DNA of 34,004 nucleotides from Chlorobiales bacterium Clorobi_01 (GCA_001602925.1 LUZT01000009.1:1-34004); one strand, 5' to 3'; numbered from the stretch's first letter, positions 15,713 through 25,008 are shown. Notes: generated from the sequence alone by a model not told the origin. Translations and numbers: made by a program.

Positions 15713-16294
15713 TCATGGAAACATCGAGAACTTCACGTTCATAATCATGGTCAGGTCAACGACGGCGTGCAGGAAAAACACGGTGCGCAGGTCACGGTAC
15801 CAGAAGAACGCCAGCGCCCAGCTCAGGGCGATCAGGAGTTGGGTCGGCATGAAAAAAGGCTTGAACGGGCTGGTCTGTACAACGTGCTCCGGCAGAATGT
15901 TCAGCCAGAAAAGTCCGTGAATCAGGCCGCTGTAGATCATGAAAAAAAGAAAGCCTACGAGAAAGCCTGCCCACTGGTTTTGGGTGAATTTGCCGACAAG
16001 CGACTGGCCAAGCCGGAACACGGCGTAGAACATGAATGTCTCTGCGATGCCGTTGCCAACGCTGAAGATGAGCGCGCTCCAGGGGTCGAGCATCCGGCCG
16101 CCATCGGTGGTCGAGTTGGAGTAGATGTAGGCGTTCAGAATGAGAATTACGACCGAAAAGACAAGCAGGCCGATACGGCGTTTGTCGAATGGCGGATTGG
16201 GTGCGGTGACATCTTTCCGAAAGAAGACAAACCCGATGATGAGGGCGATGGCCCAGTAAGCATAAATCTGAAAAGGCGCCGGAATGGTGTGCAT
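15713..16294 (-). CDS. Polytopic membrane protein, possibly CPBP (Rce1)-like
   Basis: The 193-residue product has about six hydrophobic segments. An AETFMFYAVFR segment (E85, R94) inside a helix and a late helix with FLHAVVDLTM loosely match the Glu...Arg and HxxxD/N motifs of CPBP/Rce1 intramembrane proteases. The double glutamate of the canonical motif is not present, so activity is doubtful. It lies 19 nt after lipoyl synthase and 19 nt before the SDR gene on the same strand, so the three are probably co-transcribed. Other membrane families cannot be excluded. Confidence 0.6.
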   Translation of the reverse strand: MHTIPAPFQIYAYWAIALIIGFVFFRKDVTAPNPPFDKRRIGLLVFSVVILILNAYIYSNSTTDGGRMLDPWSALIFSVGNGIAETFMFYAVFRLGQSLVGKFTQNQWAGFLVGFLFFMIYSGLIHGLFWLNILPEHVVQTSPFKPFFMPTQLLIALSWALAFFWYRDLRTVFFLHAVVDLTMIMNVKFSMFP

Positions 16295-16313
16295 GTCAGG
16301 TTAGGTTTTTGGT

Positions 16314-17186
16314 TCAGGAAATTTTTTCAACTGGCTCGAATGCCTCGGCGTGGTACGAACTGCGCACGAAGGGGCCTGACTGAACGTGCCGGAATCCGGC
16401 GTCGAGCGCGATTTCGCGGTAGCGCTCGAACTCTTCGGGCGTCACGTAGCGGCTCACCGGCAGATGCGCGGCGGTTGGTTGCAGGTACTGGCCGATGGTC
16501 ACCATGTCGCAACCGTGCCGCCGCAGGTCACGCAGCGCGGTTTCGACCTCTTCCGGCGTTTCGCCCATGCCGACCATCATGCCGGACTTGGTGGCGAGCC
16601 GGAACTGGCGCTTCGCCCGCTCGATCACCGCAAGCGAGCGCTCGTACAAGGCTTGCGGGCGCACGGCGGCGTAGCGTGACGGCACGGTTTCGATGTTGTG
16701 ATTCAGCACCTCCGGGAGCTCCTGCATCACCAAATCGAGTGACTGTTCATTGCCGCTGAAGTCGGGAATGAGACATTCGAGACTCACGCCGGGGTTCACT
16801 TCGCGAATCGCGCGGATGGTTTCAACCCAGTGCGTTGCGCCGCCATCGGCGAGATCGTCACGGTTGACGCTGGTCAGCACGGCGTGACGGAGCTTCATCG
16901 TTTTCACCGCCTCGGCGATCTTCGACGGCTCCTCCGGATCGGGCATCGCCGGGCGGCGCTCGGTGCCCACCGCGCAGAAGCGGCAGGAACGGGTGCAGAC
17001 GTTGCCGAGCAAAAGGAAGGTCGCCGTGCCTTTCGACCAGCACTCGTGCAGGTTTGGGCACATCGCCGAGCGGCACACGGTGTGCAGGCTGTGCCGGTTC
17101 AGCAGCTTGCGCGTCGAAGCAAACGACGAGCCCGAAGCGAGCTTGATCTTGAGCCAGTCGGGCTTCTTTCCGGGACCGGAGTTCAT
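16314..17186 (-). CDS. lipA: Lipoyl synthase
   Basis: This radical-SAM enzyme inserts two sulfurs into octanoyl groups on lipoyl domains. The auxiliary [4Fe-4S] cluster cysteines are C38, C43 and C49 ([12 protein letters not shown]). The radical-SAM cluster cysteines are C64, C68 and C71 (CTRSCRFC), and the C-terminal RSSY serine ligand is present (FVRSSYHAE). [14 protein letters not shown] and [10 protein letters not shown] are further family landmarks. At 290 residues it is of normal length and intact. It heads a minus-strand group with the membrane protein and SDR genes. Lipoate in such organisms serves glycine cleavage or related complexes, none of which is in the window. Confidence 0.97.
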   Translation of the reverse strand: MNSGPGKKPDWLKIKLASGSSFASTRKLLNRHSLHTVCRSAMCPNLHECWSKGTATFLLLGNVCTRSCRFCAVGTERRPAMPDPEEPSKIAEAVKTMKLRHAVLTSVNRDDLADGGATHWVETIRAIREVNPGVSLECLIPDFSGNEQSLDLVMQELPEVLNHNIETVPSRYAAVRPQALYERSLAVIERAKRQFRLATKSGMMVGMGETPEEVETALRDLRRHGCDMVTIGQYLQPTAAHLPVSRYVTPEEFERYREIALDAGFRHVQSGPFVRSSYHAEAFEPVEKIS

Positions 17187-17353
17187 GCAGCGGTATCAGA
17201 ACTGAAGTTGAAAAAGACTTCACGAATATAGCCAATCCTGACAATTATGCCTGCTATCGCCAGATGGAAGAAGTGGCCGGAGTGGACAGAGAGACTTGAA
17301 AACGGTACATTGTTGAAAGGAACCGCTCCGATCAATCGCTCATTTTTCCGATC

Positions 17354-18142
17354 ATGAAAAAGCTTTTCGCTGTTTTTGTGGTTTTTGTCGCCATGGCACT
17401 GCTGCCCGTACTTGCTTCCGCAAAATCTGCTTCCGGGCCGCTCGCTTTCGGTCTTTACAGTTACGAACAGCACTCGAAAATCAATGCCGAGACCTACTGG
17501 AAATGCGACTATCCGGTATTCGAACGCTCGAAAGCTGGCGACATCATCAATGCGGCGATCCTGAAAGCCGTCATAAGCCGAACCCCCTCGCCTGAACAGA
17601 AACCGGTAGCGTCTACCATCAAAGGAGCAGCCAGCGCCTTCATCAAAGAATGCGATGACCTCATGACAAACGGGAAAGAGCACTCCTGGGCGTGGCAATC
17701 GGAAACCAGCGGCGAGGTGCTGCTCGACCGGCCCGGCATGGTGACAGTTTCGATCTTTACTTACGCCTTCACCGGCGGAGCACACGGCATGAGCGTCACA
17801 CAATACCTGATTTTCGATACCGCCACCGGCAGGCAGCTTGGCCTGAACGACCTGTTCAAGCCGGGATTCGAGGCAACGCTCGACAAGCTGATCGAGCGCC
17901 GATTCCGGCAAATGCGAGGCCTGTCGGCAACTGACCCGCTCAACGGTGAAAAGGGAGTACTGTTCGAGAACAAAATCACGCACAACGAGAACTTTGCCGT
18001 GACCGGCTCCGGCATCCGTTTTCTCTACAATCAGTATGAAATCGCTCCCTACGCCGCCGGCCAGATCACCGTCGATCTCTCTTTCGACGACCTGAAAGGC
18101 ATCCTCAAACCCTTGTCAGAACTCAAAACGATCAAGCCATGA
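17354..18142 (+). CDS. Exported DUF3298/DUF4163 (RsiV/PdaC-like) protein
   Basis: A signal peptide (about 1-23, ending LASA) leads into a domain with the segments YPVFERSKAGDIINAAI and VSIFTYAFTGGAHGMSVTQYLIFDTATGRQLGLNDLF, characteristic of the DUF4163-DUF3298 pair. The C-terminal half ends with IRFLYNQYEIAPYAAGQITVDLSFDDL, also typical. Proteins of this type bind lysozyme (RsiV) or modify or bind cell-wall sugars (PdaC N-terminal part); this one is a stand-alone periplasmic version without a transmembrane anti-sigma segment. The stop overlaps the start of the cupin gene (ATGA), so the two are co-translated. The 167-bp gap to the divergent lipA gene should hold promoters in both directions, but none is clear. 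Confidence 0.82.
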   Translation: MKKLFAVFVVFVAMALLPVLASAKSASGPLAFGLYSYEQHSKINAETYWKCDYPVFERSKAGDIINAAILKAVISRTPSPEQKPVASTIKGAASAFIKECDDLMTNGKEHSWAWQSETSGEVLLDRPGMVTVSIFTYAFTGGAHGMSVTQYLIFDTATGRQLGLNDLFKPGFEATLDKLIERRFRQMRGLSATDPLNGEKGVLFENKITHNENFAVTGSGIRFLYNQYEIAPYAAGQITVDLSFDDLKGILKPLSELKTIKP

Positions 18143-18624
18143 TGCGTCCAAACCGTCGATCTGAAGCGAGAACCAACGCTCACCCGCGATCCCTGTTTCT
18201 GCCGATTCTCTGGATGGCGCTGCTCGTCGCGTCTCCGAAGCTGGCCCTCGCTCGCGACTATGCCCAGGCGAAAGTCGAACAGCTCGAAGTTACCTCGACC
18301 AACTACGCCGGGCAACCGCTCGTCTACCCCCAATCCGGAACTCCGGAGGTGACAGCGCTCGTCGTGCACATGCCGCCCGGCAGCTCGACGGGCTGGCACA
18401 AGCATCCTGTGCCGGTCTACGCATACATGCTCGAAGGCGAGCTGACGGTGCGGACTGAGAACGGCATCGAGAAAAAGTTCGTCAAAGGGGAGCCGATCAT
18501 CGAGGTGCTGAATCTGATGCACAACGGCACCAACACCGGCAAGAAAACCGCGAGCCTCGTCGTGTTTTACACCGGCTTCAAGGGCATGCCGAATGTCATC
18601 AAGGCCGATAACCAGAAGCCTTGA
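18139..18624 (+). CDS. Exported single-domain cupin
   Basis: A hydrophobic N-terminal segment (about 19-38, ending LALA) suggests export. The cupin barrel shows metal-site residues H87 and H89 (GWHKHP), E99 (LEGELTV) and H128 (NLMHNG). The start is one of two adjacent ATG codons (18139 or 18142), the first overlapping the previous stop. The ligand or reaction is unknown, and the domain is too generic to assign. It sits between the DUF3298 gene and the exporter operon, 48 nt before the latter, and may belong to the same transcript. Confidence 0.82.
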   Translation: MMRPNRRSEARTNAHPRSLFLPILWMALLVASPKLALARDYAQAKVEQLEVTSTNYAGQPLVYPQSGTPEVTALVVHMPPGSSTGWHKHPVPVYAYMLEGELTVRTENGIEKKFVKGEPIIEVLNLMHNGTNTGKKTASLVVFYTGFKGMPNVIKADNQKP

Positions 18625-18672
18625 CTCGCCGTCAGAAATGTTTGAAAACCGTAACGTCTGAACGCTCCAGCC

Positions 18673-19596
18673 ATGAGACTTTTTCCTGCCAGATACACGT
18701 TTTTCCTGACCGCAAGCCTGAGCCTCGCGGCTCTTTCCCTCTCCGGATGCGGGCGCAATGACCGTTCCGACGGTTACGGCAACTTCGAGTCCACCGAGAT
18801 TGTCGTTTCGTCGGAAGCCACCGGAAAACTGATCCGCTATGACGTCGATGACGGCGTGCGACTCGACAAGGGGCAGGTGGCCGCCGTGGTCGATACCACC
18901 CAGCTCGCGCTCGACCGTCAGCAGCTGCGGGCGCAGCTCAAGGCGCTGCTCGAACAGAAGCCATCAGTCGTTGCCGAAGCCAGCGTCTATCGCCAGCAGC
19001 GTCGAAACATTCAGCGCGATCTCGACCGCTACTCGCGATTGGTGAATGAAGGTGCGGTTTCGGTCAAAACGCTTGAAAATGTTCAGGATCAGGCCCGGGT
19101 TATCGACCAGCAGATCAGCGCGGTCGATTCGAAGATTCCGACCATCGACTCGCAGGCGAAAGCTCTCCGTGATCAGATCGGCAAGGTCGATGACCAGATC
19201 AGCAAAGCCGTCGTGCGCAATCCGGCCAAAGGGGTCGTACTGGCAAAGTACGCCGAACCGGGTGAAGTAGTGAGCTACGGCAAACCGCTCTACCGGATTG
19301 CCGATACCGGCACAATGTACCTGCGAGTCTGGCTTTCGGAAACGCAACTGCCGTCGGTCAAGATCGGCCAGAAGGTCGATGTGTTGATCGACAATGAGAA
19401 GGCCGCAAGCAAGAAACTGACCGGCACCATCGCCTGGATTTCGTCAAAAGCCGAGTTCACGCCGAAGATCATACAGACCCGCGAAGACCGCGTCAACATG
19501 GTCTATGCAGTCAAGGTGCTGGTCGAGAATCCGGAGGGCGTACTCAAGATTGGAATGCCGGGCGAAATCCGCTTCATCGCCAAAGACGGAAAATGA
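18673..19596 (+). CDS. HlyD/YbhG-type membrane-fusion lipoprotein of an ABC exporter
   Basis: The signal peptide ends in a lipobox (LSLSGC, C26). A lipoyl-like half (GNFESTEIVVSSEATGKLIRY) precedes a long alpha-hairpin (about 70-185, RQQLRAQLKALLEQK to QIGKVDDQISK). The second half of the barrel domain follows (AVVRNPAKGVVLAKYAEPGEVV), and the C-terminal beta domain ends GMPGEIRF. At 307 residues it resembles YbhG-type adaptors of YbhFSR ABC exporters. It overlaps the first ATPase gene by ATGA. It would link the inner-membrane exporter to an outer-membrane channel, which is not encoded here. Confidence 0.92.
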   Translation: MRLFPARYTFFLTASLSLAALSLSGCGRNDRSDGYGNFESTEIVVSSEATGKLIRYDVDDGVRLDKGQVAAVVDTTQLALDRQQLRAQLKALLEQKPSVVAEASVYRQQRRNIQRDLDRYSRLVNEGAVSVKTLENVQDQARVIDQQISAVDSKIPTIDSQAKALRDQIGKVDDQISKAVVRNPAKGVVLAKYAEPGEVVSYGKPLYRIADTGTMYLRVWLSETQLPSVKIGQKVDVLIDNEKAASKKLTGTIAWISSKAEFTPKIIQTREDRVNMVYAVKVLVENPEGVLKIGMPGEIRFIAKDGK

Positions 19597-20528
19597 GTCC
19601 GGCGATCCAGACAGAGCGGCTTTGCAAGCAATTCGGCACGGTCGAGGCGCTCCGAGAGGCAAGCCTGTCGGTGGCCGAAGCCGAGCTGTTCGGCCTGATC
19701 GGTGCCGATGGCGCTGGCAAGACCACGCTCCTGCGCATCCTCGCCACGCTGCTCGTGCCCGACAGCGGCAAGGCGACGATGCTCGGCCTCGACACGGTCG
19801 CCGGATACCGCGAAATCCGGACGCGCATCGGCTACATGCCGGGCCGATTTTCACTCTATCAGGACCTTAGCGTCGAGGAGAACCTGAACTTTTTTGCCAC
19901 CGTGTTCGGCGCAACCGTCGAGGAGAACTACAACCTCATCCGTGATATCTACGCGCAGCTCGAACCATTCCGCAAGCGCCGCGCCGGGCAGCTCTCCGGC
20001 GGCATGAAGCAGAAGCTCGCGCTCTGCTGCGCGCTGGTGCACCGCCCGGAGCTGCTGCTGCTCGACGAGCCGACCACCGGCGTCGATGCCGTCTCGCGCC
20101 AGGAGTTCTGGCAGATGCTTCAGCGCCTCAAAGCGCAGGGCATCACCATTCTCGTCTCGACTCCGTACATGGATGAAGCGGTGCTGTGCGATCGGGTGGC
20201 CTTCATGCAGGAGGGGCGAATCCTCGCCATCGACACGCCACAGGGAATCACCAAACTTTTCACGCGTCCGCTCTTCGCCGTGCGCGGGAGCGACAGGCAC
20301 AAGCTCATTGCCGAGTTACGAAGCTACGAGCACGCCCGGTCGGCCTACGCCTTCGGCAATTCGGTGCACTACACGGATGCACGAGAAACCGCCGATCCAT
20401 CGGAGCTGGCCTCGTGGCTCCGGTCACGGGGATTTGATGACGCGACGGTCGAGCGGATCGCGCCGGGCATCGAAGACACCTTCATGGCGCTTATGGAAGA
20501 AAAGCCAAAGGAGCTGGCCGATGGCTGA
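19593..20528 (+). CDS. ABC exporter ATPase 1 (YbhF N-terminal-half-like)
   Basis: Walker A is GADGAGKTT (37-45), the signature is LSGGMKQK and Walker B is LLLLDEPTTGVD. A long C-terminal part (about 220-311) follows, typical of drug/sodium-type ABC-2 ATPases. At 311 residues it is complete. Its start overlaps the adaptor gene and its end overlaps the second ATPase by 8 bp. In Escherichia coli YbhF two such domains are fused; here they are separate genes, probably forming a heterodimer. Confidence 0.93.
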   Translation: MSPAIQTERLCKQFGTVEALREASLSVAEAELFGLIGADGAGKTTLLRILATLLVPDSGKATMLGLDTVAGYREIRTRIGYMPGRFSLYQDLSVEENLNFFATVFGATVEENYNLIRDIYAQLEPFRKRRAGQLSGGMKQKLALCCALVHRPELLLLDEPTTGVDAVSRQEFWQMLQRLKAQGITILVSTPYMDEAVLCDRVAFMQEGRILAIDTPQGITKLFTRPLFAVRGSDRHKLIAELRSYEHARSAYAFGNSVHYTDARETADPSELASWLRSRGFDDATVERIAPGIEDTFMALMEEKPKELADG

Positions 20529-21264
20529 GGCAGTGATTCAGACAGAGAAGCTAACCCGCAAGTTCGGAAGCTTTACGGCGGTTGATGAAATCTCGTTCAG
20601 CGTCGCGAGCGGCGAAATCTTCGGATTCCTCGGAGCCAACGGAGCAGGAAAGACCACCGCCATGAAGATGCTCACCGGCCTGCTCGCCCCCACCTCCGGC
20701 GAGGCGACTGTGGCTGGCTTCGACGTCTATCGCGAGACCGAATCGATCAGGCGCAACATCGGCTACATGAGCCAGCGCTTTTCGCTGTATGATGACCTCA
20801 CCCCGCGCGAAAACATCCGTTTTTTTGGTGGCATCTACGGACTCGGCTCATCGGAACTGCGCGAAAAAGGGGAGCGGTTGCTCGACTCGCTCGACCTGCA
20901 AGAGTCCGCCGACACGCGCCTCGCCGCGCTGCCGCTCGGCTGGAAGCAGAAGCTCGCCTTTTCGGTGGCGCTCTTGCACGAGCCGAAGCTGATCTTTCTC
21001 GACGAACCCACCGGTGGCGTCGATCCGGTCACGCGGCGGCGCTTCTGGGACATGATCTACGACGCTACCGACCGCGGCGTGACGGTGTTCGTCACCACGC
21101 ATTACATGGACGAAGCCGAATACTGCGACCGCGTCTCGATCATGGTCGACGGACGAATCGCCGCGCTGGATACGCCGGCAATGCTCAAAAAGCAATTCGC
21201 TGCTGAAACGATGAACGAAGTGTTTATCCAGCTTGCGCGACCGGCAAAGAGGGGGGAGGGATGA
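20521..21264 (+). CDS. ABC exporter ATPase 2 (YbhF C-terminal-half-like)
   Basis: I start at ATG 20521 (247 residues, MAEAVIQTEKL), which overlaps the first ATPase stop by 8 bp; longer upstream reading frames merely run antiphase to the first ATPase. Walker A is GANGAGKTT and Walker B is LIFLDEPTGGVD. The signature loop reads LPLGWKQK instead of LSGGQ, a change also seen in YbhF C-terminal domains. That suggests asymmetric sites, with one composite site less active. It ends by ATGA overlap with the first permease. Confidence 0.93.
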   Translation: MAEAVIQTEKLTRKFGSFTAVDEISFSVASGEIFGFLGANGAGKTTAMKMLTGLLAPTSGEATVAGFDVYRETESIRRNIGYMSQRFSLYDDLTPRENIRFFGGIYGLGSSELREKGERLLDSLDLQESADTRLAALPLGWKQKLAFSVALLHEPKLIFLDEPTGGVDPVTRRRFWDMIYDATDRGVTVFVTTHYMDEAEYCDRVSIMVDGRIAALDTPAMLKKQFAAETMNEVFIQLARPAKRGEG

Positions 21265-22367
21265 AACGGTTCATCGCATTTGTCCGGAAGGAGTTCTACC
21301 ACATCGTGCGCGACCGGCGGACGGCGGCGATTCTGTTCGGAATGCCGATCCTTCAGTTGCTGCTCTTCGGCTACGCGATCCGCAACGAGGTTTCGGAGGT
21401 GCGCACGGGCATTCTCGACATGTCGCACGACACCGTAACCGAGGCGATTACCGACAAGCTCTTCTCGTCGGGCACCTTCATCTTTGCCGGTAACCTGCAG
21501 AGCGAGAAAGAGATAGCACCAGCCTTCGCGGCGGGTCGGATGAACGAGGTGGTGGTCTTCGAGCCGGACTTCGCCGGGCGGTTGCAGAAGGATGGCGTCG
21601 CGCGGATGCAGGTGGTAACGGATGGCTCCGATCCCAACGTGTCGCGCATCGTGACCGGTTACACCCAGGCGGTGGTAAGCGATTACCTTGCCGAACAGGC
21701 GGATGGATCGGCCCGGCAGGTGGGCGTCGAGGCGGTGCCGCTGATGATGTTCAACCCGTCGCTCAAGAGCGTCTATCTCTTCGTACCGGGGCTGATGGCG
21801 ATGATTTTGATGCTCGTTTCGGCGCTCATGACCTCCATCAGTATCACGCGCGAAAAGGAGAGCGGCACAATGGAGCTGCTGCTGGTCTCGTCGCTGCGTC
21901 CGGTGCAGATCATCGTCGGCAAGGTGGTGCCGTACCTGTTGCTCTCGTTCGTGAACGTCGTCACGGTGGTGTCGCTGGCCTACTTCGTCTTCGGCGTGCC
22001 GTGCCGTGGCAACGTGGCGCTGCTCTTCGCCGAGTCGCTGCTTTTCATCATGACCGCCCTGTCGCTCGGCATTATGATTTCCACCATCACCAACTCCCAG
22101 CAGGTCGCCATGATGGTTTCGCTCGCTGGACTGCTCTTACCCACCGTGCTGCTCTCGGGCTTCATCTTCCCGATCCACAGTATGGCGTGGCCGTTGCAGG
22201 TGATCAGCAACATCATTCCCGCCCGCTGGTATCTCGTTATCGTGCGCGGGATTATGCTCAAGGGGGCGGGCATCGCCGTGCTCTGGAAGGAGACCCTCAC
22301 CCTGCTCGTCATGACCGTGCTCTTCATGGCGGCCAGCGTTCGGAAATTCAGTGAGAGGTTGCAATGA
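21261..22367 (+). CDS. ABC-2 type permease 1 (YbhS/YbhR-like)
   Basis: The 368-residue protein begins with an amphipathic region and helix (FVRKEFYHIVRDRRTAAILF), then a large periplasmic domain (about 45-170), followed by five or six helices. The conserved REKESGTMELLLVSSLRPVQIIVGK loop identifies the ABC-2 membrane family. Both ends overlap neighbouring genes by ATGA. Together with the second permease it should form the transmembrane channel. Confidence 0.92.
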   Translation: MKRFIAFVRKEFYHIVRDRRTAAILFGMPILQLLLFGYAIRNEVSEVRTGILDMSHDTVTEAITDKLFSSGTFIFAGNLQSEKEIAPAFAAGRMNEVVVFEPDFAGRLQKDGVARMQVVTDGSDPNVSRIVTGYTQAVVSDYLAEQADGSARQVGVEAVPLMMFNPSLKSVYLFVPGLMAMILMLVSALMTSISITREKESGTMELLLVSSLRPVQIIVGKVVPYLLLSFVNVVTVVSLAYFVFGVPCRGNVALLFAESLLFIMTALSLGIMISTITNSQQVAMMVSLAGLLLPTVLLSGFIFPIHSMAWPLQVISNIIPARWYLVIVRGIMLKGAGIAVLWKETLTLLVMTVLFMAASVRKFSERLQ

Positions 22368-23521
22368 AGGAGCGGATAGACAAGGTGCGGAAATCGCTGA
22401 CTGTCGTTGCTCATCTGTTGCGCAAGGAGTTCTTGCAGATTTTCCGCAACAAGGGAATGTTGCCGATCATGTTTGTCATGCCCTTCATCCAGCTCATCAT
22501 TCTCGCCAACGCGGCCACCTTCGACGTACCTGAAGTGCCGTTCCACTTGCAGGATTTCGACCGCACCGCGTTGTCGGATCGGCTCGTCAAGCGTTTTACA
22601 TCAACGGGTTATTTCAAGATGACAGGGGAGTCGTTCCGGCAGGGGAATGCCATTGGCGTGCTCACCGGCAACAGGGCGGACATGGTGCTGACGATTCCGA
22701 AAGATTTCGAGCAGGAGATGATGACCACCGGCCATGCGCAGGTTCAGCTCCTGATCGACGCCGAGGACGGCTTCACGGCAGGTGTCATTCAGGGCTACGC
22801 CAACGACATTGTCACCGCCTTCAACCGCGACCTGCCGGAGCTGCTGCCGCAACTCGCCGGAACGCAGATCGTGCAGCCGGTGATCGACATTCAGTCGCGA
22901 GGGTGGTACAATCCGGAGCTGGTCTATATCGACTACATGGTACCGGGCGTGCTGGTGGTGCTGGTGACGCTCATCGGGCTGTTCCTGTCGGGCATGAACG
23001 TCGTGCGGGAAAAGGAGATCGGCACCATCGACCAGATCAACGTCACCCCCATCAGGCGCTGGCAGTTCATAACCGGCAAGCTGCTGCCGTTCTGGATTAT
23101 CGCGCTCGGCGAGCTGACCGTCGGCCTCATCATCGCCAGAGCCATCTTCCACGTGCCGATGCTTGGGCATTATTACGTCATCTACCTCGTTGCGGCGATC
23201 TACCTGCTCGTGGTGCTCGGCATGGGGCTGTTGATTTCAACCGTCACCGAAAGCCAGCAGCAAGCGATGTTCATCGCCTGGTTTTTCATTGTGATTTTCG
23301 TCCTGCTCAGCGGCCTGTTCACGCCTATCCAAAGCATGCCTCACTGGGCGCAGAACCTCACCCTCGCCAACCCCGTCCGCCACTTCGTTGACATCATGCG
23401 AAGGGTGATGCTGAAAGGATCGAACTTGGGTGATATTGCAAAGCCGTTCGGGATTCTGGGGCTGGAAGCTGTGGTGATGCTGGCGCTTGCGGTGAACCGG
23501 TATCGGAAGACTTCGGAGTGA
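22364..23521 (+). CDS. ABC-2 type permease 2 (YbhR/YbhS-like)
   Basis: The 385-residue permease has the same layout as its neighbour: an N-terminal helix after LLRKEFLQIFRNKGMLP, a periplasmic domain (about 55-190), then the VREKEIGTIDQINVTPIRRWQFITGK loop and several helices. It is the last gene of the exporter set. The adaptor, two ATPases and two permeases suffice for a YbhGFSR-like exporter of hydrophobic compounds or drugs; the substrate is not predictable. Confidence 0.92.
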   Translation: MKERIDKVRKSLTVVAHLLRKEFLQIFRNKGMLPIMFVMPFIQLIILANAATFDVPEVPFHLQDFDRTALSDRLVKRFTSTGYFKMTGESFRQGNAIGVLTGNRADMVLTIPKDFEQEMMTTGHAQVQLLIDAEDGFTAGVIQGYANDIVTAFNRDLPELLPQLAGTQIVQPVIDIQSRGWYNPELVYIDYMVPGVLVVLVTLIGLFLSGMNVVREKEIGTIDQINVTPIRRWQFITGKLLPFWIIALGELTVGLIIARAIFHVPMLGHYYVIYLVAAIYLLVVLGMGLLISTVTESQQQAMFIAWFFIVIFVLLSGLFTPIQSMPHWAQNLTLANPVRHFVDIMRRVMLKGSNLGDIAKPFGILGLEAVVMLALAVNRYRKTSE

Positions 23522-23561
23522 GATCAAGTTTCGCCAGATATTCATCTGAGCTGCCGTTGTT

Positions 23562-23598
23562 AAAAAAGGTGATTTTTTCTTTTTTTTTAAAAAAAAAG
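23562..23598. repeat. A/T hairpin A6-N5-T6 followed by a perfect C-T9-A9-G palindrome
   Basis: A6 at 23562-23567 can pair with T6 at 23573-23578, and 23579-23598 is a perfect 20-bp palindrome of T9A9 flanked by C and G. It lies between the exporter end and the AT-rich gene at 23629. It may serve as terminator, as promoter-proximal bent DNA, or mark the border of the acquired segment. Confidence 0.4.
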
Positions 23599-23628
23599 CT
23601 TCGAGTTATCCATTAAAAAACATTAATA

Positions 23629-25008
23629 ATGAATAACAATACATGCCATAAAGAAAATCTTTCTTTTGATGCAGAGCTTATTGATGCAAATGGAATAAAA
23701 ATACCAGTAGAGTGCACAATTCAACTGCCTCTAATTTGTGGAGATTCCATAGATATTAGTATAGCGATACCCTATTCAGCCATGCCGATTCCTATTCTTA
23801 AAAATCCTTGTAAAATAAAAGCCGAAAATAATATTTCAGGCACAAATATCCTCATGAAAGATGTTTGGTATCGCAAGCTAACCCGATCAGTTATTCCACC
23901 AAGAACATTAGGGTCATCGACTATGTCGATTACTCATATTTCTAGTTTGAGTATAATTGATAATTTTAGACCTTCTAACGAAGTTGCGCTTATCTACCTA
24001 TCTAATACAGATTTTTTTTATGATCAAGCACATCTCGGCTTAGAAGCGAGTATGATTGAAAATCTAGCTTGTTTTAGTTTTCCAGAGCTTGGCGCTGTCA
24101 AGCTTCAACGGTACTGGGTAAAGTCTCTCCTCAAAAGTTCAGATGGTTTTCTGTCAAGGTTTGGGTATCAACTGGAAATAACAAAAGATGATATTAGCAA
24201 TAGCAGCTTAATAAAAAATATTGCGCCTTTACTTGATATATTGTCAATTTTTTTCCGTCAAAGAATTTTAGTACATGGTTATAATTTTATTTCAAATGGT
24301 TTAAGGGAACGGTTTTGGAGAGACCCATTGAGACCGCTAAGCACTAATTGCGTAAGTGTTGATCCTAAGCATTTTTTGGTTGATATGGATAACCTCTCAA
24401 AACAGGTTAATTCTGCACTCAAAAATTATCACCAATTAGGAGAGGTTGAGAAAAAATATATATTCAATCTAAGCTATAGTCTTTCTCCTGCAATAAACTT
24501 AAGGGATAGTGAACGATTTATGTCGTTATTTCGTGAGCTAGAATACATCTCTGGCGATGCAAAGCGCCGAATACTTAAGGAAAACGAGAATCTTTTAGTT
24601 GAAAAGTTTGATATTATTGCAGAGTCTTTTAGTGGAATTGATCCAGAAATCTGTGAACGAGTTAAAGGATTTTCTAGAATGATTTCAGGAGGAAAGCCTT
24701 CTTTGGGAGAAAGATTAATAATTTATTTGCAGTCTAAGGATGTGTATTATGCTGATCTTTGGAGTATTCTTGGTAAAAACAGCTTAACAGATATAAGAAA
24801 CAAATTAACCCATCGAGGGGCTCATTATGTTCATCACCAAGGGCTTGCTGTTGCTACATTGCATCTATCGCTTTTAACAGAACGGATTGCCTTCGCTTTA
24901 TTGGGCATTTCTTTAAATCCCCAAATTCACAATCAATTGAAACTGGATGATTGGCTTCAGGCAGACTATGTTAGAACCCTTAAAGACCGGGTTTTTGATA
25001 CTGATTAG
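23629..25008 (+). CDS. AT-rich protein with HEPN-type RNxxxH motif, candidate abortive-infection (ApeA-like) gene
   Basis: The 459-residue protein has a beta-rich N-terminal part (about 1-170), a helical middle and a C-terminal helical region containing R390-N-K-L-T-H395 (RNKLTH). This fits the Rx4-6H catalytic motif of HEPN ribonucleases, in a helix context (SLTDIRNKLTHRGAH). The layout and length resemble ApeA-type single-gene phage-defence proteins, but I cannot confirm family membership from the N-terminus alone. Composition is strongly AT-rich compared with the exporter genes upstream and the DUF2156 gene downstream, and codons are unlike both. It stands alone, with no partner gene close by. 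No Shine-Dalgarno is visible before the ATG. The alternative is an unrelated hypothetical protein with a chance motif. Confidence 0.6.
   Translation: MNNNTCHKENLSFDAELIDANGIKIPVECTIQLPLICGDSIDISIAIPYSAMPIPILKNPCKIKAENNISGTNILMKDVWYRKLTRSVIPPRTLGSSTMSITHISSLSIIDNFRPSNEVALIYLSNTDFFYDQAHLGLEASMIENLACFSFPELGAVKLQRYWVKSLLKSSDGFLSRFGYQLEITKDDISNSSLIKNIAPLLDILSIFFRQRILVHGYNFISNGLRERFWRDPLRPLSTNCVSVDPKHFLVDMDNLSKQVNSALKNYHQLGEVEKKYIFNLSYSLSPAINLRDSERFMSLFRELEYISGDAKRRILKENENLLVEKFDIIAESFSGIDPEICERVKGFSRMISGGKPSLGERLIIYLQSKDVYYADLWSILGKNSLTDIRNKLTHRGAHYVHHQGLAVATLHLSLLTERIAFALLGISLNPQIHNQLKLDDWLQADYVRTLKDRVFDTD

Noticed and set aside
15671-16759. 362-codon plus-strand frame over lipA and the membrane protein
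   Set aside because: It runs antisense to lipoyl synthase, and its Arg-rich translation shows no domain.
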